Of a DNA stretch of 26,738 nt, positions 1-8,100 are shown piece by piece. The position numbers and the translations under genes were made by a program. This DNA comes from an uncultured Caryophanales bacterium (lineage in GTDB: Bacteria; Bacillota_I; Bacilli_A; RFN20; CAG-826). Within the stretch, counting starts at the first letter, position 1, and every line of letters begins with the position of its first letter. The stretch is taken from the NCBI GenBank assembly GCA_947165725.1, contig CAMVBL010000010.1, positions 1 through 26,738 on the forward strand. The letters are read 5' to 3'. The notes beneath the pieces were generated by a model. That model had not been told where the DNA came from. It saw only the letters and a program-made list of their open reading frames with translations, and ran no database searches.

Positions 1-2
1 AT

Positions 3-137
3 CGTAAATCTAGTTTGACATTGAATCAAAGAAGTTGGATCTGTCCTGAATGTGGAACAAAACATAACCGCGATTTAAATGCCGCGATTAACATCAAAAA
101 AGAAGGAATAAGAATGGTCCTTAATCCTTCTAATTAG
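3..137 (+). CDS. tnpB: TnpB RNA-guided nuclease, C-terminal fragment (5' end outside the window)
   Basis: An open frame enters from the window edge and stops at TAG 135-137. Its last 44 residues include [20 protein letters not shown], the signature of the TnpB C-terminus: the second CxxC of the zinc ribbon, then the RuvC-III segment whose Asp (in NRDLNAA) is a catalytic metal ligand. TnpB is the RNA-guided nuclease of IS200/IS605 transposons and the ancestor of Cas12; it is guided by an RNA made from the 3' end of its own gene and the flanking element end. The catalytic Asp and the cysteines seen here are intact, so nothing in the visible part suggests decay. The other RuvC residues cannot be checked. 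Confidence 0.88.
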   Translation, partial: RKSSLTLNQRSWICPECGTKHNRDLNAAINIKKEGIRMVLNPSN

Positions 138-274
138 TTCTAATCTAAACAAGTTGGATATCTTGTTAATAAATATCCTTAACCGAGGGACTCTCGGGGA
201 TAGCCCATTGATACTGAATTCATTAGAGTTCTTGAGTGGGAAGCCCATCTAAAATAGAGCAAGGCAGATGTCAC
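138..274 (+). ncRNA. Candidate omega RNA (reRNA) scaffold of the TnpB element
   Basis: Directly after tnpB there are several clean hairpins: CCGAG 183-187 with CTCGG 193-197, and GAATTC 216-221 with GAGTTC 226-231 (loop ATTA). TGGG 237-240 can pair either with CCCA 204-207, closing a larger domain, or with CCCA 244-247, a local hairpin with an AAG loop. Last comes CATCT 246-250 with AGATG 266-270. Alternative pairing of one G-run is reminiscent of the pseudoknotted core of known omega RNAs. If the element ends near 274, the guide would begin at about 275. The RNA probably starts within tnpB; its 5' end cannot be placed. The structure is seen in the sequence; the role is inferred from position. 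Confidence 0.55.
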
Positions 275-295
275 TTTCAATAAAAACGATTGAGA

Positions 296-327
296 AAACA
301 AAAACCGCCACCGGGAGATGACGGTTT
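296..327 (-). terminator. Intrinsic terminator of the lipoprotein phosphatase gene
   Basis: On the minus strand a 9-bp stem (302-310 with 319-327, one G-U pair, 8-nt loop) is followed by TTTTTGTTTT. It lies 18 nt past the stop codon at 345. Read on the plus strand the G-U becomes a C-A mismatch, so minus is the favoured direction. Confidence 0.75.
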
Positions 328-344
328 CTAACACTGGTTTTTGT

Positions 345-1661
345 TTATTCTTCAAGCATGATGTCTCTAATTGTATCTAACGTTTCTGCTGGAATCTTAC
401 AACCGAGATTTAATAAGTTATAGATGTTGTCCTTTAATGGAGCATTTTCATCATAAGCATAGCCATTTGTGGTATCTGTCTTAACAAAGTTAATAAGATT
501 ACGCCAATGATCGTATTGGTGATCACGTAAGTGACTTCTAATATGTTCATTATTGATGGAACTATAGGAAGTTAATTCAAAGTCGATAACTAAGTCACTA
601 TAACTAACGCCTAATAAACCATTAATTAAGAAACCAAGTGTACCAGTTCTATCCGCACCACCATAGCAGTGATAATAAATTGGTTTTTTATCAGCTTCTT
701 TAATATGTTCAAAGATTTTGGCAACTGTTTCTCTAGCTTTGGTTGGATTTGTGGCACCAGAGCCATCTTTTGAGAATGTTTCGTTGTAAGACTTTATAGC
801 GAGCATTTCATAAGCAATATCCCCGTCTTCTGCGAAAGCATTGGCTTTATAGCCATCACCAATATCACCAGTACCTCTTAAGTCGATTTCTAAACCACCG
901 ACCATGCCCATATCTTCTCTAAAAATTGCCTTACTTTCTTCAGTCGCGGTTAAAGCGTGATCACCCCATGTTTTGATGGTGATTTCACCACCTCTATAGA
1001 TGAGGCCTTGTTTGACTCTTTTACCAGAATCAGTCATAAAGCCACCATTATCACGAACATTAAATAATGGACGGGCACTAATCCAACGGACATAATCACC
1101 TGTGGTGAATGTGCCAACATCAGATTCTTCGTTATTGCCTTCTACTTTCCAATAATACTTAGTATTCATTAAAAGGTTTTTAACATTAACTGATGTATCT
1201 TTTGTGACGTATTCTTTAGCGTTTTCAAAGTTTTCACTATCGCTAACTAAAACTTTATATTGTTCAGCTTCATGGCCTTCCACAACGTTAAAGACTAAAT
1301 CAACACCGGTGTTTTTATCACTTCTATCAGGAGTGGATCCTCTTACTGTTTGGTTTTTGCCGTTGACATCACCTGTATCAAGATAGATTCTATCTTCATC
1401 TTTCTTGCTACCTTCATCAATATCGATACCATCTTCACCATATAAGTCCCAAATCTTATAGATGTCGCCACCTTCCGCTTTGTATTGGACTTCTTGTTTC
1501 TTCATGTCATCGATGTATTGTTTGACGTTACTTGTCACCATTGTGGTGTTTTCAACATCATTCAATCTAATAAAATATTCTTTCTTTGGGGTGTTATTTT
1601 GGCAAGCCACTAAAAAGGCCACCATCGCCAAAGAAAATAAAGTCACTTTCGTGTGTTTCAT
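345..1661 (-). CDS. Secreted lipoprotein with a fibronectin-III-like module and a tyrosine-phosphatase domain
   Basis: This 438-residue protein starts with a lipoprotein signal peptide: basic start, hydrophobic run, lipobox LVAC with Cys20 as the predicted lipid anchor, then a polar linker. Residues about 113-187 read like a fibronectin type III fold (ends in YYWKVEG...TFTTGDY). Residues about 190-438 match the bacterial Y_phosphatase3 family: the entry motif RPLFNVRDNGG and RGGE, and the P-loop HCYGGADRTG, giving a complete C-X5-R with Cys332 and Arg338 and the Asp of the DRTG box. It probably removes phosphate from phosphotyrosine or another small phosphoester outside the cell; the substrate is unknown. 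AGAGGAAAG precedes the ATG. It is a single gene between terminators at both ends. Confidence 0.85.
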   Translation of the reverse strand: MKHTKVTLFSLAMVAFLVACQNNTPKKEYFIRLNDVENTTMVTSNVKQYIDDMKKQEVQYKAEGGDIYKIWDLYGEDGIDIDEGSKKDEDRIYLDTGDVNGKNQTVRGSTPDRSDKNTGVDLVFNVVEGHEAEQYKVLVSDSENFENAKEYVTKDTSVNVKNLLMNTKYYWKVEGNNEESDVGTFTTGDYVRWISARPLFNVRDNGGFMTDSGKRVKQGLIYRGGEITIKTWGDHALTATEESKAIFREDMGMVGGLEIDLRGTGDIGDGYKANAFAEDGDIAYEMLAIKSYNETFSKDGSGATNPTKARETVAKIFEHIKEADKKPIYYHCYGGADRTGTLGFLINGLLGVSYSDLVIDFELTSYSSINNEHIRSHLRDHQYDHWRNLINFVKTDTTNGYAYDENAPLKDNIYNLLNLGCKIPAETLDTIRDIMLEE

Positions 1662-1701
1662 AAATTCTTTCCTCTATTCTTATCTTAAAAATAATAGCAA
1701 C

Positions 1702-1726
1702 AAAAAAGTCATTCTTCAAGAATGAC
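1702..1726 (-). terminator. Intrinsic terminator after msrA
   Basis: GTCATTCT 1708-1715 pairs perfectly with AGAATGAC 1719-1726 around a 3-nt loop, followed on the minus strand by six T (1702-1707). It lies 8 nt past the msrA stop and just ahead of the lipoprotein phosphatase gene, separating the two. Confidence 0.85.
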
Positions 1727-1733
1727 AATTTTG

Positions 1734-2222
1734 CTATTTCCTTTCCTCTGGTTTTAGTTTCGCCATATTGATATGGCAATACCCTTGAGGATTCTTATCT
1801 AGATAGTCTTGATGATACTCTTCAGCGGTATAGAACTTATTAAGACGAGTAACTTCAATCTTATAATCTTTTTGTAATACTTTAGCGAAATATTTTTTAA
1901 TTATTTCTTTATCGATATCGTTTTGATAATAGACGCCTGTACGATATTGAACACCTTCATCTTCGCCTTGTTTATTGACTGAATATGGATCCACAACACG
2001 AAGGTATAATTCAAGTATTTTTTCTAAAGAAATGACACTTTCATCATAGTCGATTTTCACTGTTTCACTAGCGTCATCCAAACCATGTTTTAAGTCTTCA
2101 TATTTAGGGTTGTCTAAAGTGCCATTAGCGTAGCCAACTTCTGTATTAACGATACCTTTTGCTAATGAGAAGAAATGTTCCACTCCCCAGAAGCAACCAC
2201 CAGCGAGATAAATAGTTTTCAT
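1734..2222 (-). CDS. msrA: Peptide methionine-S-sulfoxide reductase MsrA
   Basis: This 162-residue cytosolic enzyme repairs oxidised Met (S epimer) in proteins, recycled by thioredoxin. The active-site motif GCFWG is at residues 9-13 with catalytic Cys10. The conserved stretches GVQYRTGVYY and AEEYHQDYL follow. The near-terminal YCHI motif supplies Cys149 as a candidate resolving cysteine. Length is slightly shorter than the usual 170-180. No MsrB domain is fused or adjacent. The start follows GAGGA with an 11-nt spacer, rather long; an AT-rich TATAAA about 25 nt upstream could be a -10. The gene is monocistronic, ended by the 1702-1726 hairpin. Confidence 0.95.
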   Translation of the reverse strand: MKTIYLAGGCFWGVEHFFSLAKGIVNTEVGYANGTLDNPKYEDLKHGLDDASETVKIDYDESVISLEKILELYLRVVDPYSVNKQGEDEGVQYRTGVYYQNDIDKEIIKKYFAKVLQKDYKIEVTRLNKFYTAEEYHQDYLDKNPQGYCHINMAKLKPEERK

Positions 2223-2304
2223 ATGGCTTATTATCCTCGTATTTATTTTATAAGTAAAACGATATGCATTAATTAGATGGATATGTCTGGTTATTACTAG
2301 ATAG

Positions 2305-2320
2305 TTTCAACAGCCCCTTT
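2305..2320 (-). repeat. 16-nt motif just past a stop codon, copy 1
   Basis: On the minus strand this reads AAAGGGGCTGTTGAAA and begins 2 nt after the XRE regulator's stop. A copy with a single mismatch sits at 4948-4963 right at the stop of the divergent glycosyltransferase gene. No pairing partner for a terminator hairpin is seen near either copy. Function unknown. Confidence 0.5.
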
Positions 2321-2321
2321 T

Positions 2322-2927
2322 TTATTTCTTTAAGAAATAGTAGATCATTATCGCAGCTTCTAGTGGCACCCCGACAAGGAATATCATCCAAGCATAATAA
2401 TTACTGATTAATAGTTGTAAGAATCCAACCAGCAAAATTGACCACATTAAAATAGACAAACTGATTGACATAGCAAACCTATAATCACGTCTTTTTAAAA
2501 ATATAGACACGATAATCGCACATAATGGTATCGCATATATAAAGGCAATCCAGAATGTACTCGCATTACTGATATCTCTTAATGAAGCAATCAGAAACAC
2601 AACTGTAGAGATGGTGAATACAGAGATACAAAGCAAAATAGTGACGAGAAGTCCGTTGATAAACATCTTACTAGACTTTTTCACAAACTTCTTTTGTTCA
2701 TCTTCGTTCTCATGGAAGAAGTAGTCGATTTGGACATCAAAAAGGTTCGCTAAAGCAAGCAAAGCGTCTGGATCTGGACTGGATTCACCTCTCTCCCATT
2801 TAGAGATTGCCTTATCTGAGTAGTCCATTTTTTCGGCGAGTTCAAGTTGAGTCCACTTCTTACCTTTTCTTAAAAAAGTTATGTTCCCGCCTATGATTTC
2901 TTTAATGTCACGTGTATTTTTTGTCAC
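2322..2927 (-). CDS. XRE-family DNA-binding regulator with a C-terminal membrane domain
   Basis: Residues about 10-65 form a Cro/C1-type helix-turn-helix (NITFLRKGKKWTQLELAEKM, then DKAISKWERGESSPDP, IDYFF). From residue about 85 on there are four hydrophobic segments (about 88-112, 123-143, 150-172 and 178-199), ending in KK. The layout, a cytoplasmic HTH tethered to the membrane, is common in Firmicutes and suggests response to envelope state; the signal is unknown. The start is GTG at 2925-2927 with GAGAAG as a modest ribosome binding site; no in-frame ATG precedes the HTH. A good promoter and a palindrome lie directly upstream, so autoregulation is likely. The divergent neighbour is a glycolipid-type enzyme and may be co-regulated. 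Confidence 0.88.
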   Translation of the reverse strand: MTKNTRDIKEIIGGNITFLRKGKKWTQLELAEKMDYSDKAISKWERGESSPDPDALLALANLFDVQIDYFFHENEDEQKKFVKKSSKMFINGLLVTILLCISVFTISTVVFLIASLRDISNASTFWIAFIYAIPLCAIIVSIFLKRRDYRFAMSISLSILMWSILLVGFLQLLISNYYAWMIFLVGVPLEAAIMIYYFLKK

Positions 2928-2939
2928 AAAAAATCTTCT

Positions 2940-2969
2940 CTACGAATTGTAGAATACAAATTCTACGAA
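2940..2969. promoter_or_regulatory. Operator-like palindrome between the XRE gene and the glycosyltransferase gene
   Basis: GTAGAAT 2949-2955 and ATTCTAC 2960-2966 form a 7-bp inverted repeat around ACAA. A third half-site, CTACGAA 2940-2946, repeats as a direct copy at 2963-2969, 23 bp (about two helical turns) apart. The site covers the likely transcription start of the XRE gene, where a bound repressor would block it. Binding by the XRE protein itself is inference. Confidence 0.6.
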
Positions 2970-2973
2970 AAAT

Positions 2974-3001
2974 ATTTTATCAGTTTATATTGTTTTTTCA
3001 A
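2974..3001 (-). promoter_or_regulatory. Sigma-A-type promoter of the XRE regulator gene
   Basis: On the minus strand, TTGAAA (2996-3001), a 16-nt spacer and TAAAAT (2974-2979) place the start site near 2967, at the edge of the palindrome at 2949-2966. Confidence 0.6.
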
Positions 3002-3035
3002 TTAAAGGAATAATCTATTCGTGCTCGAGGGGTTT

Positions 3036-4949
3036 ATGAAAGTTCTTGTAGTAGCAGATGTATTAGGAGAAGAGAATAATGGCACCACTATCGCGTGTAT
3101 GAATTTAGTAAGATATATGTCGTCTCAAGGCGATGATGTCAAAATCTTATGTGCGGATCGCGATAAAAAAGGTAACCATAATTATTTTGTTGTACCAGAA
3201 CTAAATTTAGGTTACATCATCAATTACTTTGTTCATAAAAACAATGTTGTATTAGCTAAACCAACTAAGAAAATAATACGAAAAGCATTAGATGGTGTTG
3301 ATGTTGTTCACATTATGATGCCTTTCGCATTGGGCAGAGCAACATTAAAAGAAGCAAGAAAAAGAGGCATACCTGTAACCGCCGGATTCCACGTCCAAGC
3401 CGAGAATTTTACATCTCACATTGGATTAATGAATGTCCCACTAGCAAATAATCTCACATATAAGAATTTTTATAATCATTTTTATAAATACGTGGACGCT
3501 ATTCACTATCCAACTGATTTTATTAGAGAATATTTTGAACGTGTCATAAAAAGAAAAACAAATTCATATGTCATCTCTAATGGCGTGAATCATCAATATA
3601 AGAAATATAAATTGGAGAGAAAAGGTAAACTAGCCAATCACTTTAATATCTTGTTTATTGGTAGATATTCAAAAGAAAAAACACACCCGTTGCTTATAAA
3701 AGCGGTTTCTTTATCAAAATACAAGGATGATATTCAACTTGTTTTTGCTGGTCAAGGTCCGTATGCAAACAGCATGAAAAAACTTTCAAAAGAATTAGGG
3801 ATTATTCCACCGATCATGAAATTTTATTCAAGACAAGATTTAGTGAAAGTTATCAATTCATGTGACTTATATGTCCATCCAGCAGAAATTGAAATTGAAG
3901 CTATCTCCTGTTTGGAAGCTATTACATGTGGATTAGTACCAGTAATATCTGATTCAGAGAGAAGTGCGACTAATAAATTTGCTTTGAGTGAAAAGAATCT
4001 CTTCAAATACGATTCTCCAGAAGATTTAGCGAATAAAATTGATTACTGGATTGAACATCCTGAAGAAAAAGAAGAATGTTCTAAACAATATCTCGGTTAT
4101 ACAAAACAGTTCGAACAAAAATACTGTATGGAAAAGACGAGAAACATGATTCTCTCTTATACAAAAAAAGATTGTTATACAACTCAAGAGAAAAGATATT
4201 ACCAAGACGAAATAAACGATGACTTCGCAAATAACGGTATTGTCGCAAAACACAATAAAGTTGGATATAAATATATCCATAAGAATATTTTCTTTAGATT
4301 TTTCTCTACTTTATTAAGAACAATTGCCAGACCATTAATCTGGTTGATGAACAAGATTGTTTATAAGCAAAAGATAGTTAATAAAAAGATATTAAAGAAA
4401 TATAAGAAGAGTGGTTACTTCATATATGCTAATCACACTACTTCTATGGGTGATGCTTATACTCCAAATATCTTATCGAGAAAGAATTACATCCTAGTAG
4501 GCGAAGAAGCCACAAGCATACCATTTGTTAGAACAATAGTTTCAATGTTAGGGGCACTGCCAATCCCATATCACATTGAAAATATCAAACCATTCTTAGA
4601 TTCAGTTCAATATTATATAAAAGATAAGAAAGCCTCTATTACCATCTATCCAGAAGCACATATCTGGCCAACATATACAAAAATAAGAAACTTCAAACAT
4701 GCATCATTTAGATATCCGGTTGACCTAAATGTTCCTTGCTTCTCTATCACTAATACATATAGACCAGGAAAGAATCCAAAGAAGCCAAAACTCGTTTCAA
4801 TCATCGATGGTCCATTCTATCCAAACCCATCTCTTAATCGAGCGGATGCGATTAAAGATTTAAGAGACCAAATATATGAAAATATGGTAAGAAGGGCAGC
4901 AGAAGTCCCACAAATTGAACAAATTCGATATATTAAAGTCGAAAAGTAA
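3036..4949 (+). CDS. Fusion of a GT4 glycosyltransferase and a PlsC-like acyltransferase
   Basis: The protein has 637 residues from ATG 3036. The N-terminal half (about 1-370) is a GT-B, family-4 glycosyltransferase: it opens MKVLVVADVLGEENNGTTIA, has the second-domain start NILFIGRYSKEKT, and the donor-site region HPAEIEIEAISCLEAITCG with the paired glutamates. The C-terminal part (about 400-637) resembles lysophospholipid acyltransferases: a hydrophobic stretch, NHTTSMGD (His467, Asp473, one residue wider than the classic HX4D) and YPEAHIWP (538-545) in place of FPEGTR. It may make an acylated membrane glycolipid; the sugar and lipid are unknown. Start choice: GAGGGG is only 3 nt before ATG 3036; GTG 3021 with AAAGGA is the alternative and adds five residues. 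It diverges from the XRE gene. Confidence 0.82.
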   Translation: MKVLVVADVLGEENNGTTIACMNLVRYMSSQGDDVKILCADRDKKGNHNYFVVPELNLGYIINYFVHKNNVVLAKPTKKIIRKALDGVDVVHIMMPFALGRATLKEARKRGIPVTAGFHVQAENFTSHIGLMNVPLANNLTYKNFYNHFYKYVDAIHYPTDFIREYFERVIKRKTNSYVISNGVNHQYKKYKLERKGKLANHFNILFIGRYSKEKTHPLLIKAVSLSKYKDDIQLVFAGQGPYANSMKKLSKELGIIPPIMKFYSRQDLVKVINSCDLYVHPAEIEIEAISCLEAITCGLVPVISDSERSATNKFALSEKNLFKYDSPEDLANKIDYWIEHPEEKEECSKQYLGYTKQFEQKYCMEKTRNMILSYTKKDCYTTQEKRYYQDEINDDFANNGIVAKHNKVGYKYIHKNIFFRFFSTLLRTIARPLIWLMNKIVYKQKIVNKKILKKYKKSGYFIYANHTTSMGDAYTPNILSRKNYILVGEEATSIPFVRTIVSMLGALPIPYHIENIKPFLDSVQYYIKDKKASITIYPEAHIWPTYTKIRNFKHASFRYPVDLNVPCFSITNTYRPGKNPKKPKLVSIIDGPFYPNPSLNRADAIKDLRDQIYENMVRRAAEVPQIEQIRYIKVEK

Positions 4950-4963
4950 AGGGGCCGTTGAAA
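4948..4963 (+). repeat. 16-nt motif at a stop codon, copy 2
   Basis: AAAGGGGCCGTTGAAA begins inside the TAA stop of the glycosyltransferase-acyltransferase gene and matches copy 1 (2305-2320, minus) at 15 of 16 positions. Both follow the stop codons of the two divergent genes. Confidence 0.5.
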
Positions 4964-4978
4964 AACCTAATAAAATAA

Positions 4979-5011
4979 GAAAAAAAGCGAATTTGCCTAG
5001 GCATTTTCGCT
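4979..5011 (-). terminator. Terminator after tRNA-Pro and the polC operon, possibly bidirectional
   Basis: The hairpin spans 4986-5011: AGCGAA/TTCGCT outside, TGCC/GGCA inside, with two A-A mismatches between. On the minus strand it is followed by a run of T and an AT-rich tail. On the plus strand the tail is weaker (TGTTTCTT), so it may only partly serve the convergent glycosyltransferase gene. Confidence 0.75.
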
Positions 5012-5023
5012 GTTTCTTCATTA

Positions 5024-5100
5024 TGGTCGGAAAGATGGGATTCGAACCCACGACCTCTCGCTCCCGAAGCGAGCGCACTACCAAGCTGTGCTACTTCCCG
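5024..5100 (-). tRNA. tRNA-Pro (anticodon CGG), CCA encoded
   Basis: The 77-nt cloverleaf folds fully on the minus strand: acceptor CGGGAAG with CTTTCCG (C1-G72 as in bacterial tRNA-Pro), D-arm GCAC/GTGC with a GG-containing loop, anticodon stem CTCGC/GCGAG with loop TTCGGGA, giving anticodon CGG for CCG codons. The variable loop is AGGTC, the T-loop TTCGAAT, discriminator A, and CCA is in the DNA. It begins one nucleotide after the polC stop codon and must be cut out of the polC operon transcript unless a promoter hides inside polC. Confidence 0.97.
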
Positions 5101-5101
5101 C

Positions 5102-8100
5102 TTAGAAATCAAATAATGAGAGTTGATCACTGTCAGAGAGTGAATCTAAAACACCCATATCTGTTAAGTCTTGGACATTAGTGGATGTGAGTTTGGTTCT
5201 TCTTAATAAATCTTCCTTAGAGAGGAATTCACCATTCTTTCTTTCTTCCACGACTGTGATGGCGTTGTTTTCGCCTAAACCATCAATGGTGATAAACGGT
5301 GGAATTAAAGCTTTGTGTTCGTAGTCAACAACGAAGTTAGAAGCGTCACTACGATATAAATCAATGTTAGAGAAATGATAACCTCTTTGCACCATTTCTA
5401 AAGCATTGATTAAGGTCTTTAATTGTTCGCCTTCTTTTGGTGAAAGTTTTTCATTAGAAACTCTTTGTTTTGTACGTAATTCCTCGATTTTACTAATGAT
5501 AGCATCCTTTCCTTTAATCATGGTCTTGATGTCATATTGCTTACTTCTAACAGAGAAGAATGTCGCATAAAACTCTAAAGGATAGTAGATTTTGAAGTAA
5601 CCTACTCTGACCGCCATAGTGACATACGCCACAGCGTGTCCTTTAGGGAACATATATTTAATTTTCTTACATGATTCGATATACCAATCAGGCACTTTAT
5701 TAGCCTTCATAATCTCTTCGTATTGTTCTTTTAAGCCGCGACCTTTACGGACATCTTCCATAATCATAAAGGAGATATTACTTGGAATACCTTTACCGAT
5801 AAGATAGGTCATAATATCATCACGACATCCGATAACTTCTTGTAATGTTGCGGTGCCGTTTTTAACAAGTTCATCAGAGTTGCCCTGCCACACACCAGTA
5901 CCATGTGTTAGACCAGAAATAATGACTAGGTCAGAGAATGATTTAGGATTTGTTTCTTCCAAAACGCCTCTAACGAATTCAGTACCGAATTCAGGAAGTA
6001 ATAACGCACCTGTTTTAGCGTTCATATAGTCATGATCCATGCCTAAAGCTTCTGCACTTGAGAACAAGGAAAGAACTTTCTTATCATTCATTGGGATATC
6101 TTGAAGCTTAACTCCTGTTAAGTCAGACATCATTTTTAAGGCCATTGGGTCGACGTGACCTAGAAGGTCAAGTTTAAGAATTGTGTCATGGATAGAATGG
6201 AAGTCGAAGTGTGTGGTCTTCCAGTTACTATCGATATCATCAGCAGGATATTGCACAGGAGTGAAGTCATATACTTCATGATCAGTAGGAACAACGACAA
6301 TGCCACCTGGGTGTTGACCTGTTGTACGTTTAACATCAATACATCCACTAGCGAGATAAGCAATCTTCACTTTTGGATATGTTTCAAGGTCTAAGCCTTT
6401 TCTTTCAATATAGCCGCGTGCAAAACCGAAAGCAGTCTTATCCGCGACTGTTTCAATCGTGCCCGCTCTAAAGACGTTATTTTCACCTAATAACACTTTC
6501 GTGTAGTCATGAGCCCTAGCTTGATAATCACCAGGGAAGTTAAGGTCAATATCAGGAGTCTTTTCAGCGTTGAAGCCTAAGAATGTTTCAAATGGAATAT
6601 TTTGACCATCGTGCACTAAAGGTGTGCCGCATACAGGACAGACTCTATCTGGTAAATCATAACCAGAACGATATTCAGGCATCGTTTCACTTGTCCATTC
6701 AAAATGTTTACATTTTGGACAACGGTAATGAGGTGGTAATGGATTAACTTCTGTGATGTTAGACATAGTCGCCACAAAAGAAGAACCGACAGAACCACGG
6801 CTACCGACAATGTAACCATCTTCATTTGCTTTCTTAATTAATAAGTGAGCGATGTAGTAAATAACTGAATAACCATTGGAGATAATACCGTTAAGTTCTT
6901 TTTCTAAACGAGTTTCAATATATTCAGGAAGTGGATCACCATATAATTCATGGGCTTTTTCATAGCACATGTTCTTTAAATTGGTTTCACAGTTTTCAAT
7001 AGTCGGGGTATATAAGTGATCGTTAGGAACAGGTAAAATAGGCTCAATCATATCCGCAATCATGTTTGTGTTTGTGACTGTGACTTCATAAGCTTTTTCT
7101 TCGCCTAAGAATTCCATACACTTAAGCATTTCATCAGTTGAACGATAATGTTGGTCTGGATTTTCAAATTCAGGCATCTTACTACGTTTATATGGATTAA
7201 GTGGGTGATTCACACCACCAATACCTTTAGCGGAAATATAGACGTCTCTAAAGACTTTATGTCTCTTATCAACATAGTGAACATCACCCGTAGCGCAGAC
7301 TGGTTTACCCATCTCATCAGCGCATCTAACAATATCTTTGATATGCATTAATAAGTCTTCTTTATCCATATCACCCATATTGATGAGGAATGAGTAATTT
7401 TCTAATGGCTGAATTTCAATATAGTCATAGAAAGAGATGGCTTGTTTAAGGACATCATCACCATAGTTAGAAGCCGCTCTAAAGACATCACCATTGAAGC
7501 AAGCGGAACCAATGATTAAGTTTTCTCTTAATTTTTCAATTTCACTTCGTGGAATCTTTGGAACATCCGCTAAATAATCAATATGTGAATATGAAACGAG
7601 TTTATATAAGGCTTTAAGACCTTCCTTATTCTTTGCTAAAGCAATGACATGTGTTGGTCTAATGTGTTTATAAAGAGCTTTTGGCGTACCTAATTCCCCT
7701 AAAGCGGCATGAGTTAAATGACGATTGCTCTTTGTTAAAAGAACGAGCATTGGCATCCAAACATCATTTAAGACCTTCGCGTCGTAGTCCGCTCTATGGG
7801 CTTCATCTTCTTTATATTCGACTTCCATATTACGGCATAAGCTACCTAAAGTATGGCTTCTAGATTCTGGGAATAAATAACGTGATAAAGGAAGGGTGTC
7901 GATTACTGGATTAGTTAGAATCGGCATGTTTTCTCTCTTTAAGGCATACTGTAAAAATGAAAAGTCGAAGGAGGCGTTATGTGTCACTAAAATCGCATCA
8001 CCAATCCAATCAATAATCTTTGGTAAAGCTTCTCTAATAGTAGGTTGCTTTTCTAACATCTTATCTGTGATATTAGTAATTTCAACAATACGTTTTGGAA

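Larger units (their letters stand above)
1..274 (+). mobile_element. Right-hand part of an IS200/IS605 (IS1341-like) element, left part outside the window
   Basis: The visible part holds the last codons of tnpB followed by about 135 nt of structured non-coding sequence, which is how the right end of IS200/IS605 elements is built. A plausible right boundary is near 274, after a short hairpin (CATCT 246-250 with AGATG 266-270) followed by TCAC. That boundary is inferred from resemblance to other elements of the family. No tnpA is visible, so it is unknown whether the element encodes its own Y1 transposase. Confidence 0.6.

Noticed and set aside
4915..5181. Plus-strand open frame crossing the terminator and tRNA-Pro
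   Set aside because: It overlaps a certain tRNA and the polC end in antisense; its MGKMGFEPTTSRSRSER-like product is the well-known false translation of an antisense tRNA.
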